Program-made: the position numbers and the translations under genes | Part shown: positions 16,294 to 24,958 of the stretch, in pieces | How the letters are laid out: each line of letters begins with the position of its first letter | Position numbering within the stretch: the stretch's first letter is position 1 | The notes under the pieces: generated by a model | What the model saw: the letters and a program-made list of their open reading frames with translations, nothing else | The model's database searches: none | What the model was told of the DNA's origin: nothing | Assembly (NCBI GenBank): GCA_030434875.1 | Contig: JAUISW010000001.1 | Location: 2,801,501 to 2,865,500 of the forward strand | Reading direction: 5' to 3' | Origin: Lachnospiraceae bacterium C1.1 | Lineage (GTDB): Bacteria > Bacillota > Clostridia > Lachnospirales > Lachnospiraceae | Length of the DNA stretch: 64,000 nt

Positions 16294-18327
16294 TTATGAA
16301 ATTTTAAATATGCTCACAGAATCTTTTATCGCATCAGATCCGTTAGCAACAGCATCTGCGCTGTTCTGTACATCCGAACTCTTTGATGCAACCTGCTCTG
16401 CACTTGCTGTCAGGGCATCCACTGTAGCCGATACTTCCTCCGAGCTTGCTGACTGCTCTTCAGATATGGCAGCAACATTGGTTGCTATGGTATTTACATC
16501 TCCCATGATCGAGATCATCGTCTTCATGGTTGTACCGGTGTTATCAAGATTCCTAAAGATCTCCTCAAATGTCTTTTCTGCTGTTGCAACAGACTCCGTG
16601 CTCTTTTTGATCGCATCGACATTTTCAGTTGATTTCTTGGACAGTGCAGCAATCTGCTGTGCTATATCTCCTATGATCGCAGCTATCTCTGTTGTGGCAT
16701 TTGCGCTGTCATTTGCAAGCTTTCCGATCTCATCTGCAACTACAGCAAATCCCTTGCCGGCCTCACCAGCCCTGGCTGCTTCTATAGATGCATTCAGTGA
16801 CAGGAGGTTTGTCTGACCAGCTATGGAATTGATCATTTCAATGATATCCGTTATCTTCTTTGCCGACTCGTCAACCGAAACAACTGCTGTATCAACTTCG
16901 CCCATAGCCTTTGCAATAGAAGCCATGCTGTCTGTTACAGCCCTCATGTCATTCTGGCCTTCTCCCGCCTTAGAAACAAGGTTCGTCATGATCTCATTTG
17001 TCTCATTACCCTGATTTGTAAGGTCGCTGACCTTATTGGCAAGCTCTGTTGCGTCATTGGCAAGCTCTGTAACCGCATGTGCCATTCCATCCATCGTTTC
17101 CTTGATCTGGTTCATGGAATCAGCCTGTTTCCTTGCCTCTTCTGTCAGTTCATCAGCTACTGTCCTGCTGACACCTGCTTCCTGCGAAAGCTGTCCTGTC
17201 ACGTCTCTCATGTTTGACAGGGTTTCTCTCATATGGGTTATGAACTTTCGCATATTGTGGTTCATTACGCCTATTTCATCATTACCGCGTTCTTCTATTT
17301 CAATGGAGAAATCATTGTCGGTGATGCTCATGAGATTCTCCGTAAGCTTCTTAACCGGTTTTGCAACGATCGCATATATCAGGCTTCTCATGACAAATCC
17401 GATCACAACTATCATGACCACTGCCAATATAGTGCAGATTATCAAAAACTGATTCAGTTTTGCAAGTATATTGCCCTGATCCACTGTAGAGATAAGTGTC
17501 CATCCTGTACCCGGTACGTTTTCGCAGTCAACATAGATCACATCCTTGCCGGATTTCATTGTGACAACTGTAGATGTGCCCTTCTGCGCTACGGAATAAA
17601 TCTCCTGTATATAAATATCATCCGGATGATCTTCAACAGATGTTCCGTTATATTCAGCATCATAGAACGAAATGATCATATTTCCATCCATGAGCATGCT
17701 TTTACCTGTTCCCATCGGCTTTAATCCGGTAACAGTTTCCATTATCTTGGCAAGGGAGAAATCTGATGCCGCAACACCATGTCTGCCATCCTTAACTGTG
17801 ATATCCCTTGAAATCGGAACAACCATTGCATTTGTAACCATATCAAAATAAGCTGAACCCACAGCAAAGCTCTTATGCGTCGTACCATCCTGGTACCAGC
17901 CTCTGGTCGTACAGTCATAATCCGCATCCGGCACCCATCCGCTCGGGTCAACCCAGTCCCCATTATCAAAACCTATATATATTCCGTTTTCAGCACTTGC
18001 ATTAAAGGTTTTTGATAATTCGAGGAAAGCCAGCAGATCAGCATCGTCTTTGAAATCTCTTGTCTCGAGAGTCAGTGCCATGGCATCCGCAGAACCGATA
18101 AACTTTTCAATATCTGCTCCTAAAATATTGGCATTTGCAATACTTTCCTGCTGAAGATTATTCTCTGACAGCTGTTAAATAATCCCTCTTGCCTGCATGG
18201 AAAGAAATACTATCATAAATACAATAAGTACGCCAATAAGCGGTATCAGGATCTTCATAAGTTTTCCGCTTATTGTCTTAATCGGCTTGTTATGGGCAGA
18301 TGCTTCCTTTTTTTTGATTCCTTTCAT
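16294..18327 (-). pseudogene. Methyl-accepting chemotaxis protein with in-frame stop at codon 51
   Basis: The ATG at 18327 has AGGAGGG 7 nt upstream and starts MKGIKKKEAS, then a membrane segment (LMKILIPLIGVLIVFMIVFLS). A TAA at 18175-18177 follows GII; the same frame then continues without a break ([19 protein letters not shown]...) to 16294. The remainder encodes a dCache-like extracellular sensor ([20 protein letters not shown]), a second membrane segment, HAMP, and a signalling domain with [15 protein letters not shown]. Expected full length is 677 aa. A single base change would restore it, so it is a recent nonsense mutation, a read-through case or a sequence error. An internal-start product would lack the first membrane anchor. 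Confidence 0.85.
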
Positions 18328-18494
18328 ATAACTTCCCTCCTGGTAAAAAAGTTTACAATATCCCATTTAGCAAATTTTCTTATTCTATGTTAATAATGCA
18401 CAATTCCCACAAGTCTCAAGAGCGTCTGTTATTGTTATTATACAAAATAATCCATTATATTTGTTGCATGTACCCCATAAAAAGCAAAAAAGAA

Positions 18495-18744
18495 GTTACT
18501 GTTCACAGGCAAACTGCGCACTCCGCTACTCTGTACGCTATTTCACTAAGTGCTGAAGCACTAAGTGAAATATGTGTGCGCAGTTATGCCACAATAACTT
18601 TGACTGAACACTGGGTTTTGCCCATTGCCGTATGCGCATAATACTTAGCGAAGCAAAGCTGAGCTTAGTATATGCCACACAGAGGGGGCAATCTTAAATG
18701 GCAAAACCCGTTACTGGAGCACGCTGAAAGCGTGTGAACAGTAA
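18495..18744. repeat. Multi-hairpin repeat element, copy B (long form)
   Basis: This 250-bp copy has the same outer stem (GTTACTGTTCACA ... TGTGAACAGTAA) and arms as copy A, with two extra hairpins: TATTTCACTAAGTGCT/AGCACTAAGTGAAATA at the tip of the first arm and GCATAATACTTAGC/GCTTAGTATATGC at the tip of the second. The last C of the outer stem is lost where IS91 copy 2 begins. It lies upstream of the chemotaxis receptor gene; the remaining sequence of 18328-18494 shows no gene. Confidence 0.9.
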
Positions 18745-18749
18745 TAAAA

Positions 18750-18810
18750 AAGTGCCTTCGGCACTTCAACTCCCCTGCCCCTCACTCATGAGGGGGTGGG
18801 GTTTTCTTTT
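18750..18810 (+). terminator. IS91 copy 2 left-end hairpin plus terminator-like stem
   Basis: It carries the same two stems as copy 1, with one extra G in the GC-rich stem (five Gs after ATGA), followed by TTTTCTTTT. The extra base shifts the upstream frame and supports the ATG at 18837 as the transposase start. Confidence 0.62.
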
Positions 18811-18836
18811 GTTCCATTTTCATTCATAATAGTTAT

Positions 18837-19985
18837 ATGAACATACTGCAAAAAATCTTTACCGACTACTATGAAACAATTATTTTCACAATGAAACCTC
18901 GCTCATATGTCATTGAAAACATCGACAAGATGATTAATTGTGGCAATCCAGACTTTGGTGGTGCCATGTATGGATGCCCGGATTGCGGAAAACTTAAATT
19001 TGTTCCCTTTCGCTGTCACAGCCGCTTTTGTCCTTCATGCGGAAATAAGTATTCCATGGAACGCACCACTAACATGTCCTTCAAGCTGATTAAGGTCAAT
19101 CATAGACATTGCGTTTTTACCATTGCAGAAGATTTAAGGATCTACTTCTTACAGGATCGTACTCTTCTAAATTGCTTGTTCCACGCTGTTAACAGTGTTA
19201 TTTCCCATATGTTCCGCAAAATAAATAAATCAAAAAATTTCACTCCCGGTTTTATCATGGTCCTGCACACTTTCGGACGTGATCTAAAATGGAATCCGCA
19301 TATTCACTGTCTAATATCTGAAGGCGGTTACAGTGACAACGGCGAATGGCGAAACGTAACTCATTTTAATTACAAGCTTCTTCGCAGTTCATTTCAAACT
19401 GCACTTTTAAATGAATTAGAACCTTATCTTGGCTCTTCCTTTAAGAAAGTCAAAGCTGCCTGTTATGACAAAAATAAACAGGGCTTCTATGTTTATGCCA
19501 AGCCCAACAAATGCAACCCTACCACCGTAATTAAATACATTGGACGTTACCTTGGCAGACCCGTCATTGCAACTTCACGTATTGACAAATATGACGGTGA
19601 TTATGTCACTTTCCACTACAACCGCCACGAAGATGACAAATATGTAGAAGAAACCATCCCTGCAACCGAGTTCATTGAACGTCTGATACGGCATATACCT
19701 GAAAAACACTTTAAGATGATACGTTATGGTGGTATTTATGCCCGTCACAGAGACATTGACAAAAATCTTAACCGCGCCATTTTAAAAGAAAAGCACTCAT
19801 TTCTTCGTGGCTTCAATAAATGGCGTACTTCACAGCTATCCGCATTCGGATATGATCCTTTAAAATGCGATTGCGGTTCAACAATGCTGTTCTTGGAACT
19901 ATATTTTAATCACAAGCGCGTTTCTCTTGAAGAACTATACGAGAAAGCAATGTCCAAATCTCGTGGATTGCATTCATCTGCATGA
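18837..19985 (+). CDS. IS91-family transposase (HUH, Y2), copy 2
   Basis: The 382 aa are nearly identical to the copy at 14729. Replacements seen include S to Y after MKPRS, RS to RT in the LQDR segment, S to L in AISKEKHS and A to S in WRTAQLS. Zinc ligands, the HUH motif NPHIHCL and the KYIGRY tyrosines are intact. One ~75-bp patch (about 19124-19195) has a dozen or so mostly silent differences, whereas the following ~580 bp appear identical to copy 1, pointing to recombination between diverged copies. Confidence 0.93.
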   Translation: MNILQKIFTDYYETIIFTMKPRSYVIENIDKMINCGNPDFGGAMYGCPDCGKLKFVPFRCHSRFCPSCGNKYSMERTTNMSFKLIKVNHRHCVFTIAEDLRIYFLQDRTLLNCLFHAVNSVISHMFRKINKSKNFTPGFIMVLHTFGRDLKWNPHIHCLISEGGYSDNGEWRNVTHFNYKLLRSSFQTALLNELEPYLGSSFKKVKAACYDKNKQGFYVYAKPNKCNPTTVIKYIGRYLGRPVIATSRIDKYDGDYVTFHYNRHEDDKYVEETIPATEFIERLIRHIPEKHFKMIRYGGIYARHRDIDKNLNRAILKEKHSFLRGFNKWRTSQLSAFGYDPLKCDCGSTMLFLELYFNHKRVSLEELYEKAMSKSRGLHSSA

Positions 19986-20035
19986 CTTTCTTAAACAGTC
20001 TATACTTGATATAATCCTTTCAGGAGGATACCAAC

Positions 20036-20209
20036 ATGGAACAAAACATTGAGAAACTGCGCAAAAAATACATGGATAACCCACCAGAAGGTTTTTCGTC
20101 CAAGGACATTCGCAATATGAGCGAGGATGAACTTTTGGACATGGATTATTTTCTAAATGATGACGAACTTGATGACGATTTTGGAGAAGATGGTTTCTAT
20201 ATCTTCTAA
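20036..20209 (+). CDS. Small acidic IS91-associated protein (57 aa), copy 2
   Basis: The frame is in the same position, with the same SD (CAGGAGG) and length, as the ORF at 15928. Relative to that copy it has K2E, one P to S and one L to M replacement, against about six silent changes. Retention of frame and length with mostly silent change suggests selection on the protein. The family is not recognised. Confidence 0.75.
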   Translation: MEQNIEKLRKKYMDNPPEGFSSKDIRNMSEDELLDMDYFLNDDELDDDFGEDGFYIF

Positions 20210-20266
20210 TTGCCCTATCGTCTTTTTATCATCCCCTTCCTTTGTTCTTCCCTTTTCATTCGTTCG

Positions 20267-20276
20267 AACATATGTT
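20267..20276. repeat. Right-end palindrome of IS91 copy 2
   Basis: AACATATGTT, 45 bp before the element end and followed by AGGATT. It differs from copy 1 at two positions that are symmetric in the dyad, so self-complementarity is kept. Confidence 0.6.
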
Positions 20277-20321
20277 AGGATTGATTGCAAAAAAAATCGG
20301 AATTTCCTATAAAGCAAAAAA

Positions 20322-20349
20322 GAATCCGGCTCATCACCGGATCCTTTTT
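20322..20349 (-). terminator. Terminator of glgB
   Basis: ATCCGG-CTCATCA-CCGGAT is flanked by an A-run on the left (part of the IS end) and T5 on the right. It lies just after the glgB stop on the minus strand. The IS91 right end forms its A-tract. Confidence 0.65.
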
Positions 20350-20367
20350 AGGAACTGTCAATGTCAT

Positions 20368-22461
20368 CTAGTCAAATTCATATATTGCCACACCGAACGG
20401 TGCAAGAGGGAAACCTATTGAATAATCGCAATTATCCCAGGATATCTTCTCTGTCTTAAGAGTTTTAGGAAGCAGAAGTCCTGTTCCTCCAAAACGTTTC
20501 TCATCACTGTTCAATACAAGATGAGCTGTTGTATCTTTTAAGAATCCCATGCGGTAATCATCTCTTCTCACGGGTGTGAAGTTTACAACTACTGCGAGAT
20601 TCTTCTTTTTCGTATGATCCATTCTTACGAATGAATAGAGGCTCTTCTCGGTATCATCGGCATTTATCCATCTGAAGCCTTCTTCTTTATTATCAAGCTC
20701 CCATAATGCAGGATATTCACGATATATCTCAAGAAGCTCTTTAACGTAAGCCTTCATAGCTGCATGAGCGGGATCCTCAAGGAGGAACCAGTCAAGCTCT
20801 CTTGCCTCACTCCACTCTCTTTCCTGGGCAAATTCCTGTCCCATAAAGAGAAGCTTCTTGCCTGCATGAGCCATCATGAAGCCATATCCTGCTCTGAGAT
20901 TGGCAAATTTCTGCTCCTTATCTCCGGGCATTTTATTGAGCATTGAGCACTTAAGATGTACTACCTCGTCATGCGATAATACAAGAATATAATTTTCAGC
21001 CTGATTATAGCTCATGGCGAAAGTCATCTTGTAGTGATTATCTTTTCTGAAATATGGATCAAGGCGCATATAATCGCAGAAATCATGCATCCATCCCATG
21101 TTCCATTTAAATGTGAATCCGAGACCACCGTCTTCAGGCTTCGATGTAACCTTCGGCCATGCGGTGGACTCTTCTGCGATCATTACTGTTCCGTGGAACA
21201 TTCCAAGGACTACAGAATTCAAATGCTCGAAGAATGCGATAGCCTCGAGGTTCTTATTTCCGCCGTAACGGTTGGGAACCCACTGACCTCCCTGCTTACC
21301 ATAGTCGAGATAAAGCATGGAAGCGACCGCATCAACTCTGAGTCCGTCGATGTGGAACTCTCTCATCCAGTAGATTGCATTTGCAATGAGGAAATTCTTG
21401 ACCTCACTCTTGCCATAGTCAAATATCTTTGTACCCCAGTCCGGATGCTCTCCCTTTCTGGGATCTGTATATTCAAATAAAGGCTCTCCATCGAAGTCTG
21501 CAAGACCGAATTCATCCCTCGGGAAGTGTGCCGGTACCCAGTCAAGGATAACGCCGATTCCATTCTCATGGAGTTTGTTTACGAGATAACGGAAGTCGTC
21601 AGGGGTTCCGTATCTGGAGGTCGGTGCATAATAACCGGTAACCTGATATCCCCAGGAACCATCAAATGGATATTCTGAAATACCCATAAGCTCGACATGG
21701 GTATATTTCATATCCTGCAGATATTCAACGATCCTGTCTGCAAATTCACGGTAGCTGTACATTCCGTCATTTTCAGGGTGCGGATGGCGCATCCATGAAC
21801 CCATGTGGCACTCATATATAGCAAACGGCTGACGGTTGGGATCCTTCGTTTCTCTTTCCGACATCCATTTTGTATCTGACCATTTAAAGTTTGAAAAATA
21901 TACTCTTGAAGCTGTGCCCGGACGAAGTTCTGCATACTGTGCAAATGGATCTGCCTTGTAAACTACTCCGCCGTTTCTCTTCTCTATGCAGAATTTATAG
22001 AGTGTGCCGGACTTTATACCCGGTACGAATGTCTGCCAGATCCCAAGCGGCTCGAGACGTTCCATCCTGTTTCTGGAGGTATCCCATTCATTGAAATCAC
22101 CCACCAGACTGACATTTCTGGCATGAGGAGCCCAGACTGAGAAGTAAACTCCCTCAACTCCGTTCTCTACAGAAAGATGAGCTCCGAGTTTCTTATAAAT
22201 ATCATAGTGTGTACCGGTTCCGAAATAATACTGGTCATCATTTGAGATGTAGACCTTTTCAGGTTTTTTTTCTGCTTCTGAATCTTTAAGCCACTGCGGA
22301 ACTGCAGGTGCTGTAGGCGGTGCCTCGATAGGAACCACTTCTGACAGATTCTTTTCTTTTACAAGCTTCTCTTCCTCTGAAAGCTTTGCTGCTCCCACAG
22401 ATGCGTTTTTAGCTGATGACTGCTGAGCATAATTTCTGTTTTTATTCTTGTGCTTGCCCAT
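20368..22461 (-). CDS. glgB: 1,4-alpha-glucan branching enzyme
   Basis: The protein has 697 aa. It transfers alpha-1,4 glucan segments to form alpha-1,6 branches in glycogen. After a ~70-aa basic and low-complexity N-terminal extension comes a CBM48 domain (HARNVSLVGDFNEWD), then a GH13 barrel with GLRVDAVASMLYLDY (nucleophile Asp), IAEESTAWP (acid/base Glu) and LSHDEVVH. The C-terminal domain ends FGVAIYEFD. SD GGGGG lies about 10 nt before the ATG. No other glycogen gene is beside it. It follows the TPR protein gene by 37 nt, so co-transcription is possible. Confidence 0.95.
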   Translation of the reverse strand: MGKHKNKNRNYAQQSSAKNASVGAAKLSEEEKLVKEKNLSEVVPIEAPPTAPAVPQWLKDSEAEKKPEKVYISNDDQYYFGTGTHYDIYKKLGAHLSVENGVEGVYFSVWAPHARNVSLVGDFNEWDTSRNRMERLEPLGIWQTFVPGIKSGTLYKFCIEKRNGGVVYKADPFAQYAELRPGTASRVYFSNFKWSDTKWMSERETKDPNRQPFAIYECHMGSWMRHPHPENDGMYSYREFADRIVEYLQDMKYTHVELMGISEYPFDGSWGYQVTGYYAPTSRYGTPDDFRYLVNKLHENGIGVILDWVPAHFPRDEFGLADFDGEPLFEYTDPRKGEHPDWGTKIFDYGKSEVKNFLIANAIYWMREFHIDGLRVDAVASMLYLDYGKQGGQWVPNRYGGNKNLEAIAFFEHLNSVVLGMFHGTVMIAEESTAWPKVTSKPEDGGLGFTFKWNMGWMHDFCDYMRLDPYFRKDNHYKMTFAMSYNQAENYILVLSHDEVVHLKCSMLNKMPGDKEQKFANLRAGYGFMMAHAGKKLLFMGQEFAQEREWSEARELDWFLLEDPAHAAMKAYVKELLEIYREYPALWELDNKEEGFRWINADDTEKSLYSFVRMDHTKKKNLAVVVNFTPVRRDDYRMGFLKDTTAHLVLNSDEKRFGGTGLLLPKTLKTEKISWDNCDYSIGFPLAPFGVAIYEFD

Positions 22462-22498
22462 TAGTATAATGCCCCCGTTTTATATTTATATTTTATTT

Positions 22499-24853
22499 TT
22501 AAATTGAAAAATCTTTTTCCCTCAATACTATCAGATCATTGTCATCATAACGTTTGCCGACTATAAGGTCTATCAAATGACCCGGTGTCCTTCTGTCTGC
22601 GTGGTTTATGGCGCTGTCAACAATTTTTTCAACTTCATTTATGTTTACTGAATGATCTGCTGTCTGCATTTCATCGATACGGGTATAAAGAGCAAGCACG
22701 CCCATATCGTCGATAGCATATTCTCTCTGCCTTGCGTATTCCCTTGCATGGAAAACAAGATCGTCATTCGTATAAGTTGGAATATTTATATTTACATTAA
22801 AGAAGTCTTCCATCCACTCATGTGATGCCAGTGTTTTTTTCATTGTAAGTCTTGCATCTTCAAGGAAGAGAACAATGTTTGTATCCTGGTTATCGAGCAT
22901 CTCTTTTATTGTCTCAAGTGATTTTTCACTTAAGTCTCCGGCTCTTTCTATGAGCAGGGCTCCGGTATCAAGAGATCTGATGGCTTTCTTTATATCTTTT
23001 TTATTCAAAAGGTCTGACTTTATCTTTGCGATTTTTCCAAGGAAATCCGGATTTGTCTCCCTTAGATCGTTTGCGAGTGCACCGGCAAGACGTACTCTGG
23101 CTGATTCCTCGTTTCCGGTTATTATGACATTTCCGCGGTTTCCGACCATCTCGATATTATCGAGAGCTGATTTTATCAGCTCCGGAAGTTCATGCATGGC
23201 AAGGAAATCTGCAAAAATTTCTTTTTCCTCATCAGTAAATCCGGTGACCTCCTTAGGCTGAGGAGCTTTATATTTCTTCTTAGCCTTAATTTCGGCATCA
23301 TCATTTTTCCTGGATTTTTTAACTTTGCGTGCTTTCTGGGACTCTGCCTTGATTTCCTTCGGTCTGTCATTTTCCCTTATCGAACGCTCTTCAAATTCAA
23401 CTTCCTCATCCTGCTCATAACGACGCTTAAACTGCTTGCTTTGCGCAGTTTTTCCGGCAGCTATCTTCGGAAGCTCATCTTCTGCTGTCATTTCTGCAGT
23501 TATATCTCCCGGAAGCTCTCCGGTCATTTCTGCAGTTATATCTCCTGGAAGCTCTCCGGTCATTTCTGCGCTTATATCTCCCGGAAGTTCTCCGGTCATT
23601 TCCGCAGTTATATCCCCTGTATATTCAGCAGTCTTTTTAGCCTCGCTGACAGGTCTCTTTCTTTCCTCTGTTTCAAACGGAATTATCCTTTCCTCTTTTT
23701 CATGGATAGGCTGTCCCGTTCTTTTAGCAAATTCAGCAAGATTTTTTCTGATCTCATCCTGAAGGTTTACTGTGCTGTAAACACCGGTGTTAAAAGGCTT
23801 TATTTCTATTTCATCAATATTTATCCTGTTAAGGATCTCCTGATGAGGTATTCTCTTTGTGGGCTGATCTGAAACATCGACGCTCTTTATTTCTATCGAC
23901 ATTGACGGATCGGATTTTACCGGTGCTTTCTCCGGAAGCGGTTCCGGCTTTGCATCTTCAAAGCGAGCCTCTGACTCGACTTCAGCTTTTGCCCTGGCTT
24001 CAGCTTCTGCATTTACTTCTGTTTCTGTCTCAGGCTCTGTTTCCTCAGCTATTTCTTCAGCAGTTTCTTCTATTTCTTCTGCAGGCTCAGCTTCCTTGAC
24101 TCTTTCTCTGACCTGAACTTTTTCAGCCTTCTGTAATTTATGCGGCTTAGTATCCCTGACCTCGTCTCCGAGCCTTAATTCTGCTTCTTCAAGATCATTC
24201 TCATCACCGTTTTCTTCCAGTTCTCCATTAGAACGAAGTTTGGCACCGGACTGATTGTATTTTCTCTGTTGATCTTCTGTCAGGCTGACATGTTCCATTT
24301 TGAGTTCCATAGCCTTTGTGACATATTTGCCCCGTCCAAACCAGACTATAAGCTCATCACATTCGTCTATGCAATTCTTTTCCTGACCGTCTAAATGATA
24401 TAGATAGGCAAGTTCATAAGCCCAGCGCTCATCATATTCTACAGCTTTTAATTTCTTCAAAAGCTCTATGCATTCGCCGAGTCCTACTCCCTGTGACCTG
24501 TATAATTTGTATTGAAGTATATATACTCCGGAATCACCTTTAGCCAGACGCATATATTCCTTCAGATATTTTACTGCATCCGTGATCTCCCCGAGTTTTA
24601 TACTGATCTCACAAAGCGCATAAACCGTAGTCCTAAGCTCAGGATTACGATTATACATCATCATAAGGATGCCCTTCGCATCATCATAACGTCTGTTAAC
24701 TTTGTAGATTTCACTGACCATTCCGAGCATAGAAGCACTTCTGACTCTTCGCCAGTCAATAGTATCAACTATATTCATCGCTTCATAGAAATCTTTGCTC
24801 GCTATCAATGATTTTATCTGTGCCACACGCACTTTATATTCATAACGATCCAA
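22499..24853 (-). CDS. TPR protein with degenerate AAA-like C-terminal domain
   Basis: The protein has 784 aa and no known function. Residues ~1-200 look like TPR helical repeats (RYDDAKGILMMMYNRNPEL, DAVKYLKEYMRLAKGDSG). Residues ~210-530 are Glu/Lys/Ala-rich low complexity, including an 11-12 residue tandem repeat (EMTGELPGDITA). Residues ~560-784 resemble an AAA+ domain: NVIITGNEESARVRLAGAL sits where a Walker A would be but lacks GKT/S, and ALLIERAGDL resembles the Walker B strand. ATP binding is therefore doubtful. Such proteins recur in Lachnospiraceae genomes; a scaffold role is only a guess. Confidence 0.7.
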   Translation of the reverse strand: MDRYEYKVRVAQIKSLIASKDFYEAMNIVDTIDWRRVRSASMLGMVSEIYKVNRRYDDAKGILMMMYNRNPELRTTVYALCEISIKLGEITDAVKYLKEYMRLAKGDSGVYILQYKLYRSQGVGLGECIELLKKLKAVEYDERWAYELAYLYHLDGQEKNCIDECDELIVWFGRGKYVTKAMELKMEHVSLTEDQQRKYNQSGAKLRSNGELEENGDENDLEEAELRLGDEVRDTKPHKLQKAEKVQVRERVKEAEPAEEIEETAEEIAEETEPETETEVNAEAEARAKAEVESEARFEDAKPEPLPEKAPVKSDPSMSIEIKSVDVSDQPTKRIPHQEILNRINIDEIEIKPFNTGVYSTVNLQDEIRKNLAEFAKRTGQPIHEKEERIIPFETEERKRPVSEAKKTAEYTGDITAEMTGELPGDISAEMTGELPGDITAEMTGELPGDITAEMTAEDELPKIAAGKTAQSKQFKRRYEQDEEVEFEERSIRENDRPKEIKAESQKARKVKKSRKNDDAEIKAKKKYKAPQPKEVTGFTDEEKEIFADFLAMHELPELIKSALDNIEMVGNRGNVIITGNEESARVRLAGALANDLRETNPDFLGKIAKIKSDLLNKKDIKKAIRSLDTGALLIERAGDLSEKSLETIKEMLDNQDTNIVLFLEDARLTMKKTLASHEWMEDFFNVNINIPTYTNDDLVFHAREYARQREYAIDDMGVLALYTRIDEMQTADHSVNINEVEKIVDSAINHADRRTPGHLIDLIVGKRYDDNDLIVLREKDFSI
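23493..23620 (-). repeat. 36-bp tandem repeat in the TPR protein gene
   Basis: Three full units and one partial unit of a 36-bp repeat (start TCTGCAGTTATATCTCC on the plus strand) code for the repeated EMTGELPGDITA. Units differ by a few bases, mostly silent, so the protein repeat appears maintained. Confidence 0.85.
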
Positions 24854-24958
24854 CTCTTTATACCCCTTACTGCCTCTTTAAAACTGAATTGTATCCATTC
24901 TTCGACATAAGTTTAACACAGTGCTCAACTACTGTCAAAAACTTGTTGACTTTTTATA

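Larger units (their letters stand above)
18746..20321 (+). mobile_element. IS91-family insertion sequence, copy 2 (1,576 bp)
   Basis: It has the same structure and length as copy 1. The left end directly abuts repeat copy B; the right end (A6 at 20316-20321) abuts GAAT at the start of the glgB terminator hairpin. Long stretches are identical to copy 1 while short patches differ at many silent sites. Confidence 0.88.

Noticed and set aside
18387..18641. 84-codon ORF through repeat copy B
   Set aside because: It crosses the multi-hairpin element, is absent from copy A, and has no SD or family match.
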